Source: Hydrogenophaga sp. (GTDB taxonomy: Bacteria > Pseudomonadota > Gammaproteobacteria > Burkholderiales > Burkholderiaceae_C). From it: a DNA stretch of 42,442 nucleotides. The notes beneath the pieces are model-generated. The model was not told the origin of the DNA. It did not search any database and saw only the letters and a program-made list of their open reading frames with translations. Below, piece after piece: positions 42,199-42,442 of the stretch. Position numbers and translations under genes: made by a program. The stretch spans positions 1 to 42,442 of the forward strand of contig NZ_JAUSOO010000047.1 of NCBI RefSeq assembly GCF_030656115.1, in the 5' to 3' direction. The first letter of the stretch is position 1; every line of letters starts with the position of its first letter.

Positions 42199-42442
42199 TC
42201 AGCCGCAGCACTTCTTGAACTTCTTCCCGCTCCCACAGGCACACGGGTCGTTGCGCCCCGGCGCAGCCGCAGCGTGTTTCACCGTCTCCACACGCGGGCC
42301 GAGGCTCTTCCAGGTTTCGCGCAGGCTATAGACGGCCCAGATCGCATCGCCCACGGCCTTCAAGCGCGCCGCGCTCACGCGGGGCGGGCCTTGCTGGTCT
42401 TCGTAGGCGTGCAGGGTGGGCGCGCCGGTGTCGGGCAGCGTG
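42199..42442 (-). CDS. SEC-C motif protein (partial, runs off window)
   Basis: The C-terminal 80 residues of a SEC-C protein, ending [16 protein letters not shown] (zinc motif), with [47 protein letters not shown] before it. It continues beyond the window. Similarity to 31980 is high, so these two form direct repeats 10.2 kb apart. Confidence 0.8.
   Translation of the reverse strand, partial: TLPDTGAPTLHAYEDQQGPPRVSAARLKAVGDAIWAVYSLRETWKSLGPRVETVKHAAAAPGRNDPCACGSGKKFKKCCG

Overview
The window looks like chromosome from a high-GC betaproteobacterium, most likely a Comamonadaceae-type diazotroph related to Hydrogenophaga, Rhodoferax or Polaromonas. That placement is inferred from base composition, protein style and the gene set; no 16S or ribosomal marker is present. 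It divides into three parts: an integrated satellite-like element (about 1-9,960), a molybdenum-nitrogenase gene cluster (about 10,200-30,100), and accessory plus ordinary chromosomal genes (30,100-42,442).

Region 1 is an integrated element. It carries a P4-type tyrosine integrase, a RadC/JAB protein, an unknown 319-residue protein, an AlpA-type regulator, a Toprim primase, a DUF3987 ATPase-like protein, and one gene fusing a ClpP-like prohead protease to a phage major capsid protein. I see no terminase, portal, connector, tail or lysis gene, so it resembles a capsid-encoding phage satellite or a much reduced prophage. Candidate integrase arm sites (AGGGGAAC) occur at both ends. A cluster of GGTTGTCG repeats with a 24-bp inverted repeat lies just after the replication genes. 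The likely right end, near 9,960-9,990, has a sequence like the 3' part of a tRNA.

Region 2 is the nif cluster, built as two divergent blocks around 22.1 kb. Leftward: nifH-nifD-nifK, a Shethna/FeSII-type 2Fe-2S ferredoxin, three unrecognised small proteins and a ferritin-like protein; then nifE-nifN-nifX, two NifX-associated proteins (DUF269, DUF683), nif-specific ferredoxin fdxB and nifQ. Rightward: a group II truncated haemoglobin, an unknown 202-residue protein, draT, draG, a tandem nitroreductase (SagB/ThcOx-like) protein, a rhodanese-ankyrin fusion, a NifO/ArsC-like protein, an FmdB zinc ribbon, an OsmC/Ohr protein, a small unknown protein and a YkgJ-type cysteine-cluster protein. Sigma-54 (-24/-12) promoters are visible before nifH, nifE and the globin gene, with a weaker one before the FeSII gene. 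A NifA-type site (TGT-N10-ACA) lies midway between the divergent promoters. Together the genes supply the enzyme, FeMo-cofactor scaffold proteins, electron carriers, reversible ADP-ribosylation of NifH and several oxygen/stress-protection candidates. nifA, nifB, nifU, nifS and nifV are not in the window. A GC-rich intergenic repeat recurs through both blocks, always in the same orientation relative to transcription.

Region 3 begins with an AT-rich gene for a 437-residue protein with a nuclease-like N-terminal motif, an apparent recent arrival. Then come an EamA exporter with a divergent LysR regulator, an AraC regulator, a PEBP-family secreted protein, a dienelactone hydrolase, a LysR regulator divergent from a Bug-type solute-binding protein plus maleate isomerase, a ribbon-helix-helix protein, a spermidine-synthase-like protein and an NAD-type isocitrate dehydrogenase. 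Three copies or relics of one SEC-C motif protein (31,980; 39,260; 42,199) punctuate this region.
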